From Thermoplasmatota archaeon (GTDB lineage Archaea; Thermoplasmatota; E2; DHVEG-1): a stretch of DNA of 5,555 nt. Below the pieces are notes generated by a model. The model saw only the letters and a list, made by a program, of their open reading frames with translations, did no database searches and was not told where the DNA came from. The stretch covers positions 1-5,555 of the forward strand of contig JALHTX010000312.1 of NCBI GenBank assembly GCA_022866015.1, read 5' to 3'. Shown piece after piece: positions 1 to 4,871 of the stretch; position 1 is the first letter of the stretch, and each line of letters starts with the position of its first letter. A program made the position numbers and the translations under genes.

Positions 1-999
1 AATGCTTGCAAAGAGCTTATCTATGAAGTAAAAGGTAGTTTTTCTGTGTTATTTCTAGCAGATTCAGGTGATAATCCTTTTCTTTTTGCAGTAACAGACC
101 CATATAAGATAAGACCTTTGGTTCTTGGTAAAAAAAATGGTATGTACTGTTTAACTTCTGAAACTCGTGTTTTCAAAAAAATAAATTTTCAATATGTTAA
201 GGATATACCTAGTGGCTCAATTATAATCATTGATAAAAACGGTAAAATATATGAAAAACAAGTAATCAAAAAAAATGAGAAACCATGTATGTTTGAATTT
301 GTTTATTTTGCAAAACCCGATTCTCGTATAAATGGTCGAAGTGTTCATGATGTACGTGCACAACTAGGTAGACTTCTAGCTAAAAACTATCCTGTAAAAG
401 CAGATGTTGTAGTACCAGTTCCAGAATCAGGTCGTCATTATGCAACAGGTTATGCTCGTGAATCAAAAATACCCTTGGATGAAGGGATAATGAAAGATAA
501 AGATGAACGTAGTTTTATCCAGCAAACCCAGGAAAGCCGTGATAAGGTCGTAGAAGAAGGTCTATCTTATTTACGCGCGGTTCTTAATGGTAAAAGAGTT
601 GTTTTAATAGATGATTCAATAGTACGAGGTACAAACATACGTAAATTAATACGTGGTTTGAAAGAAGCAGGTGCAAAAGAAGTACATGTAAGAATAGGAT
701 GCCCACCATTACTTGCACCATGTTACCTAGGTATTGATATGCGCAGTAAAAAAGAATTTATCGCACGCAATGAAGAAGGTAACATTAAAACCTGTGAAGA
801 AATAGGAAGAGAACTAGGCGCAGATTCTCTTGCATATACAAGCATTAAGAATTTAACTGAAGCAATTGGTTTTGATACCTGTCGTGGTTGTATAGATTTT
901 CCTGAAGGATATCCTAGTGAATGGAAAAAAGATGTACTTGAAATGTTTAAAAAAGATAAAAAAGGTGAACGTGCATATTATGTCTCCAGTTGTGGTTAG
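1..999 (+). CDS. purF: Amidophosphoribosyltransferase (PurF family), 5' end missing, divergent
   Basis: The reading frame is open from base 1, so the gene begins before the window and 332 residues remain. The N-terminal catalytic Cys and first half of the class II glutaminase domain are lost. The family makes 5-phosphoribosylamine from PRPP and glutamine, the first step of purine synthesis, in the cytosol. Seen here (numbered from base 1): end of the glutaminase domain with DPYKIRPLVLG, then the phosphoribosyltransferase domain with CMFEF (Cys96), VPVPESG, and the PRPP loop VVLIDDSIVRGT (Asp204-Asp205). Cys96, Cys241 (APCYLGIDM), Cys294 and Cys297 (CRGC) match the four 4Fe-4S ligands of the B. 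subtilis-type enzyme. Odd points: RDPxGIRPL reads TDPYKIRPL, ASES reads TSET, the usual NRYxGRTFI reads DKDERSFI, the basic flexible loop is acidic (VVEEGLS), and RGTT reads RGTN. It is PurF by family; whether it is the main housekeeping enzyme or a divergent paralogue is open. A winged-helix gene follows after 19 bases. Confidence 0.9.
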   Translation, partial: NACKELIYEVKGSFSVLFLADSGDNPFLFAVTDPYKIRPLVLGKKNGMYCLTSETRVFKKINFQYVKDIPSGSIIIIDKNGKIYEKQVIKKNEKPCMFEFVYFAKPDSRINGRSVHDVRAQLGRLLAKNYPVKADVVVPVPESGRHYATGYARESKIPLDEGIMKDKDERSFIQQTQESRDKVVEEGLSYLRAVLNGKRVVLIDDSIVRGTNIRKLIRGLKEAGAKEVHVRIGCPPLLAPCYLGIDMRSKKEFIARNEEGNIKTCEEIGRELGADSLAYTSIKNLTEAIGFDTCRGCIDFPEGYPSEWKKDVLEMFKKDKKGERAYYVSSCG

Positions 1000-1018
1000 T
1001 TAAAAAACTTGATTTTTT

Positions 1019-1324
1019 ATGATAGAAATAACATGTGGAACATTAGATGAACAAATAATTAAGATTTTACAAAAAACTTATCCAATGACTGTTGAGGAAC
1101 TAAAAAAAAAGCTACACCTTTCAAAACAACAGGTCATTAGAGTTTTAAACAAACTACAAGTCAAAGGTATAGTACGACTTGAACCATTACCTGATAAAAC
1201 ATATGTTAGGCTTCTTAGACATGATTTTAGCTTTATCGGCAAAAAAAGACAGCGTAAATTTATAAAACACTATAGAGGTAAAACACATAAATCAAAAGAT
1301 TATGAGGGAATAATGTATACTTAA
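1019..1324 (+). CDS. Small winged-helix DNA-binding protein
   Basis: A 101-residue protein with a predicted winged helix-turn-helix. Residues about 9-19 form helix 1, 23-32 helix 2 (MTVEELKKKL), 35-50 the recognition helix (SKQQVIRVLNKLQVKG), and 51-66 the wing (IVRLEPLPDKTYVRLL). The tail from about 75 to 92 is strongly basic (KKRQRKFIKHYRGK), which could add DNA or RNA contacts. There is no ligand-binding domain, so the architecture is that of a minimal transcription factor. The ATG is preceded by an AT-rich stretch without a clear Shine-Dalgarno sequence. The gene starts 19 bases after purF on the same strand, so it is probably cotranscribed with it; a role in purine control is only an inference from position. 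Two TAA stops in tandem end it. The specific target is not recognisable. Confidence 0.8.
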   Translation: MIEITCGTLDEQIIKILQKTYPMTVEELKKKLHLSKQQVIRVLNKLQVKGIVRLEPLPDKTYVRLLRHDFSFIGKKRQRKFIKHYRGKTHKSKDYEGIMYT

Positions 1325-1344
1325 TAAAATGGTTCCACTATGTT

Positions 1345-1404
1345 TACCCAGATGATGGGTATATCTTTCGGGACTTTTGTCTTAAATTTTTTATATTTCT
1401 TTTT
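1345..1404 (+). terminator. Hairpin plus T-rich tract downstream of the purF/wHTH genes
   Basis: TACCCA (1345-1350) and TGGGTA (1356-1361) form a six-base-pair stem with a five-base loop, unusually G+C-rich for this spacer. T-rich sequence follows (TTTTTT at 1387-1392, TTTTT at 1400-1404). It lies about 20 bases past the tandem stops of the upstream winged-helix gene. The T-rich tract fits archaeal termination. The stem is some 14 bases or more before the T run, so it may not act as a classical intrinsic terminator. Confidence 0.4.
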
Positions 1405-1479
1405 CATTATTAGCCCTCTATTTCATGTTTTATGTTTTATAGTATTAAACTATAGGAGATATTTTAGCAATAAACTTAA

Positions 1480-1492
1480 TTTTTTTAAAAAA
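1480..1492. terminator. Bidirectional T7/A6 terminator-like tract
   Basis: Seven T followed by six A gives a U-run in transcripts of both strands. It begins two bases after the stop codon of the - strand zinc-ribbon gene and would also back up termination of the + strand purF/wHTH transcript. Archaeal RNA polymerase commonly terminates at such T-runs without a stable hairpin. The rest of 1325-1479 is T-rich, and I see no convincing gene in it. Confidence 0.45.
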
Positions 1493-1494
1493 GT

Positions 1495-1896
1495 CTATCC
1501 AATAATCTGTACAACCTGTTTATTTACAACAAGAAACTCTTTAAGCTCTCCAGAATCTTTAAGCTTTTTTAAAAGACTATAATCTAAAATGTGTTCATAA
1601 CAAGAGATAACACGGCTACCGCTTGGGCTCCAACTAGCAATCTCTATTTCTTTTAAATCAAAGCTTTTAACACTGCCAAGAATTGTAAAAGACTCTGTTT
1701 TAATCTCATACTCACATTTGGTACATTCAATAATGCTGTCATAAGCTACATATGGGTTTTGATAATCTTGGATGGGATCAAGCTGTATCAAAATCATTTT
1801 GCTACCACATTTAGGGCAAACCATGGAATTTTCCCCAGTTCTATCCCATAAATTTGCTATAACATCCATATTTTTTTTATTGTAAACCATTTCCAT
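1495..1896 (-). CDS. Uncharacterised zinc-ribbon protein
   Basis: A 133-residue protein that I do not recognise as a named family. Residues 27-30 (CPKC) and 58-61 (CTKC) form two CxxC knuckles 27 residues apart, the pattern of a zinc ribbon. The segment between them contains LDPIQDYQNPYVAYDSIIEC. The C-terminal half (66-133) has IEIASWSPSGSRVIS and ends hydrophobically in VNKQVVQIIG. It lacks membrane segments and a signal peptide, so it is probably cytosolic; a nucleic-acid or protein-binding role would fit a zinc ribbon but nothing shows it directly. The start at 1896 is preferred because AGGTGG lies seven bases upstream. A shorter start at Met25 (1824), just before the first CxxC, has weaker upstream sequence. 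It is transcribed away from the SAM hydroxide adenosyltransferase gene across a 129-base spacer. Confidence 0.75.
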   Translation of the reverse strand: MEMVYNKKNMDVIANLWDRTGENSMVCPKCGSKMILIQLDPIQDYQNPYVAYDSIIECTKCEYEIKTESFTILGSVKSFDLKEIEIASWSPSGSRVISCYEHILDYSLLKKLKDSGELKEFLVVNKQVVQIIG

Positions 1897-1903
1897 CCTA
1901 GCC

Positions 1904-1909
1904 CCACCT
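1904..1909 (-). promoter_or_regulatory. Ribosome binding site of the zinc-ribbon gene
   Basis: On the - strand this reads AGGTGG, followed by seven bases and then the ATG at 1896. It pairs with the usual archaeal 16S 3' end (CACCUCC) and supports the longer start over Met3 and Met25. Confidence 0.6.
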
Positions 1910-1954
1910 AATATATATGTAATCTTCTAACATAAATAGTTTTTCTTAAAAAAC

Positions 1955-1964
1955 ATATATTTAT
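1955..1964 (-). promoter_or_regulatory. Possible TATA box for the zinc-ribbon gene
   Basis: On the - strand this reads AATAAATATAT-like sequence about 60 bases upstream of the ATG, which would give a leader of some 35 bases. The whole spacer is AT-rich, so other placements are possible. Confidence 0.25.
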
Positions 1965-1976
1965 TACCCTTTATAG

Positions 1977-1984
1977 TTATATAA
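1977..1984 (+). promoter_or_regulatory. Possible TATA box for the SAM hydroxide adenosyltransferase gene
   Basis: TTATATAA lies about 45 bases before the ATG at 2026, which would put the transcription start near 2005-2010 and leave a short leader. No strong Shine-Dalgarno is visible in that leader (only GAAG-type sequence). The match is one of several AT-rich possibilities in this divergent spacer. Confidence 0.35.
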
Positions 1985-2025
1985 TAAAAAAATATTACTA
2001 AAAAAGCATTTTAGAAGTAGATAAC

Positions 2026-2817
2026 ATGAAAACTATTACTTTTACAACAGATTTTGGGATAAATAGCAGCTATCCTGCTCAAATGAAAGCAATAGTGCTT
2101 TCTATTGCGACTGATGCAAAGTTGATTGATATAACTCATAGTATATCGAAGCATAATATTATGGAAGGAGCATTTGTTCTGCAGACAACAATTCCATATT
2201 TTCCAGATGGAACTGTACATATATGCATAGTAGACCCTGAAGTTGGAAGCGTAAGACGTGGAATTATAATTGTTACCAAAACACAAATACTGGTAGGTCC
2301 AGATAATGGGCTGTTAACTCCTGTAGCAAAAAAACTAGCTCCTTTCCAGGTTTATGAAATAAAAAACCCAAATTTTATGCTTAAAAAAATTTCTAATACT
2401 TTTCATGGACGAGATGTTTTTGCCCCTGTTGCTGCTCATATATTAAATGGTGTTTTATTTGAAGAAATAGGTCCAATTATTCATGATTATATTGATTTAA
2501 ATCTCGAACAAACAGAGATAACAGATAAATATGTAATTGGAAAAATATTATATATTGATGATTTTGGAAACATAATTACAAACATACAAAAATATCTGTT
2601 GCAAAAATATTTAGAACCTGGTAAAAAACTTATAGTTTTCATTGGTAAAAATAGAAAAGAAATACCTTATGTTAATACATATAGCGATGTAAAAAAAGGA
2701 ACTTTTCTTATAACAAATAGTAGTAGTGGTTATCTAGAAATATCTGCAAATCAGAGTAAAGCAAGCGAAATGTTAAACGTTAAACTTAGTGAAGAAATAA
2801 AGATAAAATTTGGTTAA
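2026..2817 (+). CDS. SAM hydroxide adenosyltransferase (DUF62 family)
   Basis: A full-length 263-residue member of the family that hydrolyses S-adenosylmethionine to adenosine and L-methionine with a water-derived hydroxide; related enzymes are the fluorinase and chlorinase. The N-terminal domain (about 1-150) opens with TFTTDFG and carries the catalytic Asp-Arg-His set: Asp70 in VDPEVGS, Arg77 in VRR, and His127 in FHGRD, matching by alignment from memory the Asp68/Arg75/His127 of Pyrococcus PH0463. PDNGLL at 92-97 is also typical. The C-terminal domain (about 165-263) has YIDDFGNIITN (176-186) and SGYLEISAN, which help bind SAM at the subunit interface. Small departures: the usual YVGxMK reads YPAQMK, and VDPGVG reads VDPEVG. 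Length is normal. No halogenase-type insertion was noticed. It is a cytosolic single gene, divergent from the zinc-ribbon gene and sharing its stop region with the flavin reductase-like gene. Confidence 0.93.
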   Translation: MKTITFTTDFGINSSYPAQMKAIVLSIATDAKLIDITHSISKHNIMEGAFVLQTTIPYFPDGTVHICIVDPEVGSVRRGIIIVTKTQILVGPDNGLLTPVAKKLAPFQVYEIKNPNFMLKKISNTFHGRDVFAPVAAHILNGVLFEEIGPIIHDYIDLNLEQTEITDKYVIGKILYIDDFGNIITNIQKYLLQKYLEPGKKLIVFIGKNRKEIPYVNTYSDVKKGTFLITNSSSGYLEISANQSKASEMLNVKLSEEIKIKFG

Positions 2818-3365
2818 AACTGTTTTCTAATATTGCTGATAGTAGTATACGTGTTATTTCCAAGATAATAACATGGTTTAACTTTTTTATTATCTAATAT
2901 ATCATTTTCAAAAGCAGCCTCATCAATTTTTATATTAACAACTTCTCCAACAAAAAATGTATGATCACCTAATTTAACTGATCTATAAAGTTTGCATTCA
3001 AGATTAGCAAAGCATTCTTTTATAATTTTGGTTTTAATTTTCTTAGATTTAGAAAGAGTCAAACCTATTTCTTTTATTTTATTTATTTTTTTACCACTTT
3101 TTGTTCCACAGATGTGAATTCTTTCAACAAGTTTGTATGGTGCAAAGTTTATTGCAAATTCTTTTGATTCCTTTATTAGTTTATATGAATAGCGGCTTGG
3201 AGATATTGAAACACCATATAAAGCAGGTTTTTTAGAAATGGGAGTATGCCATGCAACAGTTATTGGATTTGTTTTTCCATTTTTATCTATGCATGTAAGA
3301 ATTGCTGCTTGCATAGGAAAAGCATATTGGTAGAATTTTTCTATGTTACCTGTTTTTTTAACCAT
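2814..3365 (-). CDS. Flavin reductase-like FMN-binding protein
   Basis: A 183-residue protein of the flavin reductase-like domain family (PF01613 type), archaeal branch. These are cytosolic FMN-binding split-barrel proteins, some of which reduce flavin with NAD(P)H; the true substrate of most archaeal members is unknown. Seen: MQAAILTCIDKNGKTNPITVAWHTPIS (18-44) for the first strands, ALYGVSISPSRYSYKLI (48-64) for the FMN phosphate site, EFAINF (69-74), HICGTKSGKK (84-93), ECKLYRS (123-129), GDHTFFVGEV (133-142), and the closing YYLGNNTYTTI. The usual SGRD after the CG motif reads SGKK. The ATG at 3365 follows a strong AGGTGA site that overlaps the stop of the DUF357 gene, so the two are probably translated from one message. 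It converges on the SAM hydroxide adenosyltransferase gene, with four bases shared. Confidence 0.88.
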   Translation of the reverse strand: MVKKTGNIEKFYQYAFPMQAAILTCIDKNGKTNPITVAWHTPISKKPALYGVSISPSRYSYKLIKESKEFAINFAPYKLVERIHICGTKSGKKINKIKEIGLTLSKSKKIKTKIIKECFANLECKLYRSVKLGDHTFFVGEVVNIKIDEAAFENDILDNKKVKPCYYLGNNTYTTISNIRKQF

Positions 3366-3372
3366 ATAATCG

Positions 3373-3378
3373 TCACCT
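3373..3378 (-). promoter_or_regulatory. Ribosome binding site of the flavin reductase-like gene
   Basis: On the - strand this reads AGGTGA with seven bases before the ATG at 3365. Its first base is the last base of the DUF357 stop codon (TAA at 3380-3378). This is the strongest Shine-Dalgarno in the window and fixes the start. It also suggests coupled translation with the upstream gene. Confidence 0.75.
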
Positions 3379-3599
3379 TAAAATTTTATAATTGCATCTA
3401 GAAGACCATGTGCGTAATTAATACAGCCAAAGCTAGTGAAATAATCTTTTTTATCTTTGTAATATTTAGAATCTTCATAGTATTGTGCTGCTAGTTCTAT
3501 AGTTTTTTTTTGAGAACTTGTTAAACTAATTTTTTCTGTTTTTTTTATGTTTTCTTCAAACATTATTATGTCTTTTTGAATGCGTGTTTTTTCATTCAT
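3378..3599 (-). CDS. DUF357 family protein
   Basis: A 73-residue protein with the archaeal DUF357 signature in its C-terminal half: ELAAQYYEDSKYYKDKKDYFTSFGCINYAHGLLDA (about 35-69), with the typical AQYY...D..Y, KKDY and YAHGLLDA elements. The family is small, helical and of unknown function, found mainly in archaea. Residues 1-30 are charged and probably also helical. There is no membrane segment or signal peptide. Twelve bases separate its stop from the ATG of the flavin reductase-like gene, so the two likely form an operon. The start at 3599 gives a length normal for the family. No strong ribosome binding site precedes it, so a short leader or leaderless message is possible. Confidence 0.82.
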   Translation of the reverse strand: MNEKTRIQKDIIMFEENIKKTEKISLTSSQKKTIELAAQYYEDSKYYKDKKDYFTSFGCINYAHGLLDAIIKF

Positions 3600-3640
3600 A
3601 AAAACTTTACAATAAAAAATTACTAAAATACTTTATGTTT

Positions 3641-3663
3641 AAGTTTTTAAAAAAAATTTTAAG
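3641..3663 (-). terminator. Poly-T terminator of the VIT1-like gene
   Basis: Eight A on the + strand (3649-3656) give a run of eight U in the - strand transcript about 25 bases past the stop of the VIT1-like gene. Imperfect complementary flanks (AAGTTTTT and AAAATTTTAAGCTT-like sequence) could form a weak stem. The 81-base spacer 3600-3680 must also hold the promoter for the DUF357 gene, but I cannot choose a TATA box in such uniform A/T sequence. Confidence 0.4.
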
Positions 3664-3680
3664 CTTTTATTTTTTATGTT

Positions 3681-4301
3681 TTAAATAGCAATATCGCCAC
3701 CTAATAAAATTGTGGTTCCAACACATAAAAAAGCAGTTATTATACCGATCAAAAGCATTTGTAGGCCATACCGTATCATGCTTTTATCACTAATCTTTGC
3801 GAGATATATACCAAGTGTTGTTAAAACAATTAGTGTAAGGATAACACATATGATAAATGCGGTTTCTGATGAAATTAATCCAAAATTTGCAAGGAAAAAA
3901 GGTGAAATGACTGTCATTGCAGCAATTGCAGGGGAGACACCGTCAACTAATGATGCAACAATTGTTGCAAAGCGATGGGATCTGTCATGCAGTCCATCTT
4001 CCATATCTGTGAGCATTGCTCTTTCAAGTTTTTTTAGTTTTCTTGTTCTTTCTGCTTTTTCAGTCATATATGCGCCGCTCATTCCAGATGTGCCCATAGC
4101 AATTGATCCGGCAATACCTGCGCTGATTATTACTATTGGTTTTTGTCCTGAAATAAAAGCACCTATCGCTACTCCTAGCATTGTTAATGCGCCGTCAAAA
4201 GCGTTCATTACAAAGTATCTTCTAGTAATTGGTCCGACATTTGATATCTCATGATATCTTTTCCATTTTTTAACTATTTTTTTGAGTTTTTTCTTAACCA
4301 T
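3681..4301 (-). CDS. VIT1/CCC1-like integral membrane protein (TIGR00267 type)
   Basis: A 206-residue protein related to the VIT1/CCC1 iron and manganese transporters, which carry divalent metal across membranes. The N-terminus is very basic (1-16). Five hydrophobic segments fit the family: about 29-51, 54-78, 110-136, 144-168 and 175-200. TM1 holds the family motif FDGALTMLGVAIG, whose Asp36 corresponds to the Asp of the conserved DGL/DGA motif. The loop between TM2 and TM3 (about 79-109) is charged and holds Glu81, Glu84, Glu93, Asp99, Glu101, Asp102, His105 and His109, possible metal ligands. It is much shorter than the metal-binding domain of plant VIT1. TM3 contains LVDGVSPAIAAM, a second DG motif. 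Iron or manganese transport is inferred from the family only. The ATG at 4301 has a weak GTGA upstream. It is divergent from the winged-helix/RND gene pair. Confidence 0.82.
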   Translation of the reverse strand: MVKKKLKKIVKKWKRYHEISNVGPITRRYFVMNAFDGALTMLGVAIGAFISGQKPIVIISAGIAGSIAMGTSGMSGAYMTEKAERTRKLKKLERAMLTDMEDGLHDRSHRFATIVASLVDGVSPAIAAMTVISPFFLANFGLISSETAFIICVILTLIVLTTLGIYLAKISDKSMIRYGLQMLLIGIITAFLCVGTTILLGGDIAI

Positions 4302-4339
4302 TTATTTTCACATGTAAGTCTAGGTTAATTGTTTTTTTA

Positions 4340-4382
4340 GATTTAATTTTGTCGTCTTAATTCCGATTTAATGTTTTGTCGT
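4340..4382. repeat. Two-copy direct repeat in a divergent promoter
   Basis: GATTTAATTTTGTCGT (4340-4355) recurs as GATTTAATGTTTTGTCGT (4365-4382), identical but for two inserted bases. The TTTTGTCGT parts start 27 bases apart. It lies between the VIT1-like gene and the regulator gene. It could be a pair of operator sites. On the - strand the unit reads ACGACAAAA then TTAAATC, which also resembles a BRE-TATA element and could be tandem promoters of the VIT1-like gene. Confidence 0.6.
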
Positions 4383-4395
4383 TTTGCAGGCGACA
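4377..4395. repeat. Inverted repeat TGTCG-N9-CGACA
   Basis: TGTCG (4377-4381) and CGACA (4391-4395) are perfect inverted copies with nine bases between. The left arm belongs to the second direct repeat, and the right arm ends 11 bases before the TATA box of the regulator gene. The spacing and dyad symmetry suit a dimeric winged-helix repressor or activator, possibly the adjacent regulator itself. The arms are short, so chance is possible. Confidence 0.4.
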
Positions 4396-4406
4396 TATTA
4401 GAAAAG

Positions 4407-4414
4407 TATTTAAA
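4407..4414 (+). promoter_or_regulatory. TATA box for the regulator-RND operon
   Basis: TATTTAAA preceded by the purine-rich GAAAAG is a good archaeal BRE-TATA element. Its position predicts a transcription start near 4435 and a leader of about 30 bases containing the GGTG ribosome binding site. Confidence 0.6.
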
Positions 4415-4455
4415 CTTTCAAAACAACAATATTATTAAAAAATTTTAATAAAAAT

Positions 4456-4459
4456 GGTG
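4456..4459 (+). promoter_or_regulatory. Ribosome binding site of the regulator gene
   Basis: GGTG with seven bases before the ATG at 4467 matches the archaeal anti-Shine-Dalgarno and supports this start. Confidence 0.5.
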
Positions 4460-4466
4460 TAATTTA

Positions 4467-4871
4467 ATGCAGAGATCAGGTACAATAAGAAACAAAAGAC
4501 AAGAAGATGCAGTTCATGATTTATTGAAATCTAGAGCTAGATCTCGCATTTATGTTTACCTTCTTAAAAAAAATGGAGCTAGATCCGAACAAATCATCAA
4601 AGGAACAAAACTTCACCCTAGTACTGTAAGAGAGACTCTTTCACAGATGTATGACCAAAAACTTATTTACAGGAAGAAAATAAAAAATGATAGTATCGGA
4701 AAAAACCCTTACATGTATTATCCATTATCTCCGATAGAATTTTTAAAAAGATATGCTAATGAAATTGAGGATGGGTTAAATAAAATCGCTAGCCTAGCCT
4801 TTACAAAAGAAAAAACTAAGGATTACAAACCTGTTAAAATCAATATTTATGAAAGAGTAGACCAAATATGA
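4467..4871 (+). CDS. Winged-helix transcriptional regulator upstream of an RND gene
   Basis: A 134-residue protein with one winged helix-turn-helix domain, TrmB/ArsR-like in layout. Residues about 24-35 form helix 1 (ARSRIYVYLLKK), 38-47 helix 2 (ARSEQIIKGT), 50-63 the recognition helix (HPSTVRETLSQMYD), and 64-86 a long wing (KLIYRKKIKNDSIGKNPYMYYPL). The stretch 88-112 (SPIEFLKRYANEIEDGLNKIASLAF) looks like a dimerisation helix. No effector domain follows. A GGTG site and TATA box precede the start. Its stop overlaps the start of the RND gene (ATGA), so the two are cotranscribed and translationally coupled. It probably controls its own operon and perhaps the divergent VIT1-like gene; the signal is unknown. 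Tandem and inverted repeats just upstream are plausible binding sites. Confidence 0.82.
   Translation: MQRSGTIRNKRQEDAVHDLLKSRARSRIYVYLLKKNGARSEQIIKGTKLHPSTVRETLSQMYDQKLIYRKKIKNDSIGKNPYMYYPLSPIEFLKRYANEIEDGLNKIASLAFTKEKTKDYKPVKINIYERVDQI

Noticed and set aside
46..48. GTG as the start of the PurF gene
   Set aside because: The frame is open back to base 1, and the upstream residues continue the glutaminase domain (YEVKGSFSVLFL), so the gene is truncated by the window rather than starting here.
1340..1582. An 80-residue hydrophobic open frame on the + strand
   Set aside because: It comes from T-rich spacer (Phe/Leu/Ile bias), has no ribosome binding site, and its last 88 bases are antisense to the zinc-ribbon gene.
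1822..1824. Met25 as the start of the zinc-ribbon protein
   Set aside because: The longer start has a better ribosome binding site (AGGTGG, seven bases away). The shorter one remains possible but is less supported.
2011..2286. Open frame on the - strand inside the SAM hydroxide adenosyltransferase gene
   Set aside because: It is antisense to a clear family member, and its translation is low-complexity and Tyr/Ser/Asn/Cys-rich without any motif.
3712..4254. A 180-residue open frame on the + strand
   Set aside because: It is the antisense shadow of the VIT1-like gene, whose helices and FDGALT motif mark the - strand as coding.
4454..4462. ATG GTG TAA mini-frame in the leader of the regulator gene
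   Set aside because: A two-codon frame that overlaps the GGTG ribosome binding site; most likely chance rather than a leader peptide.
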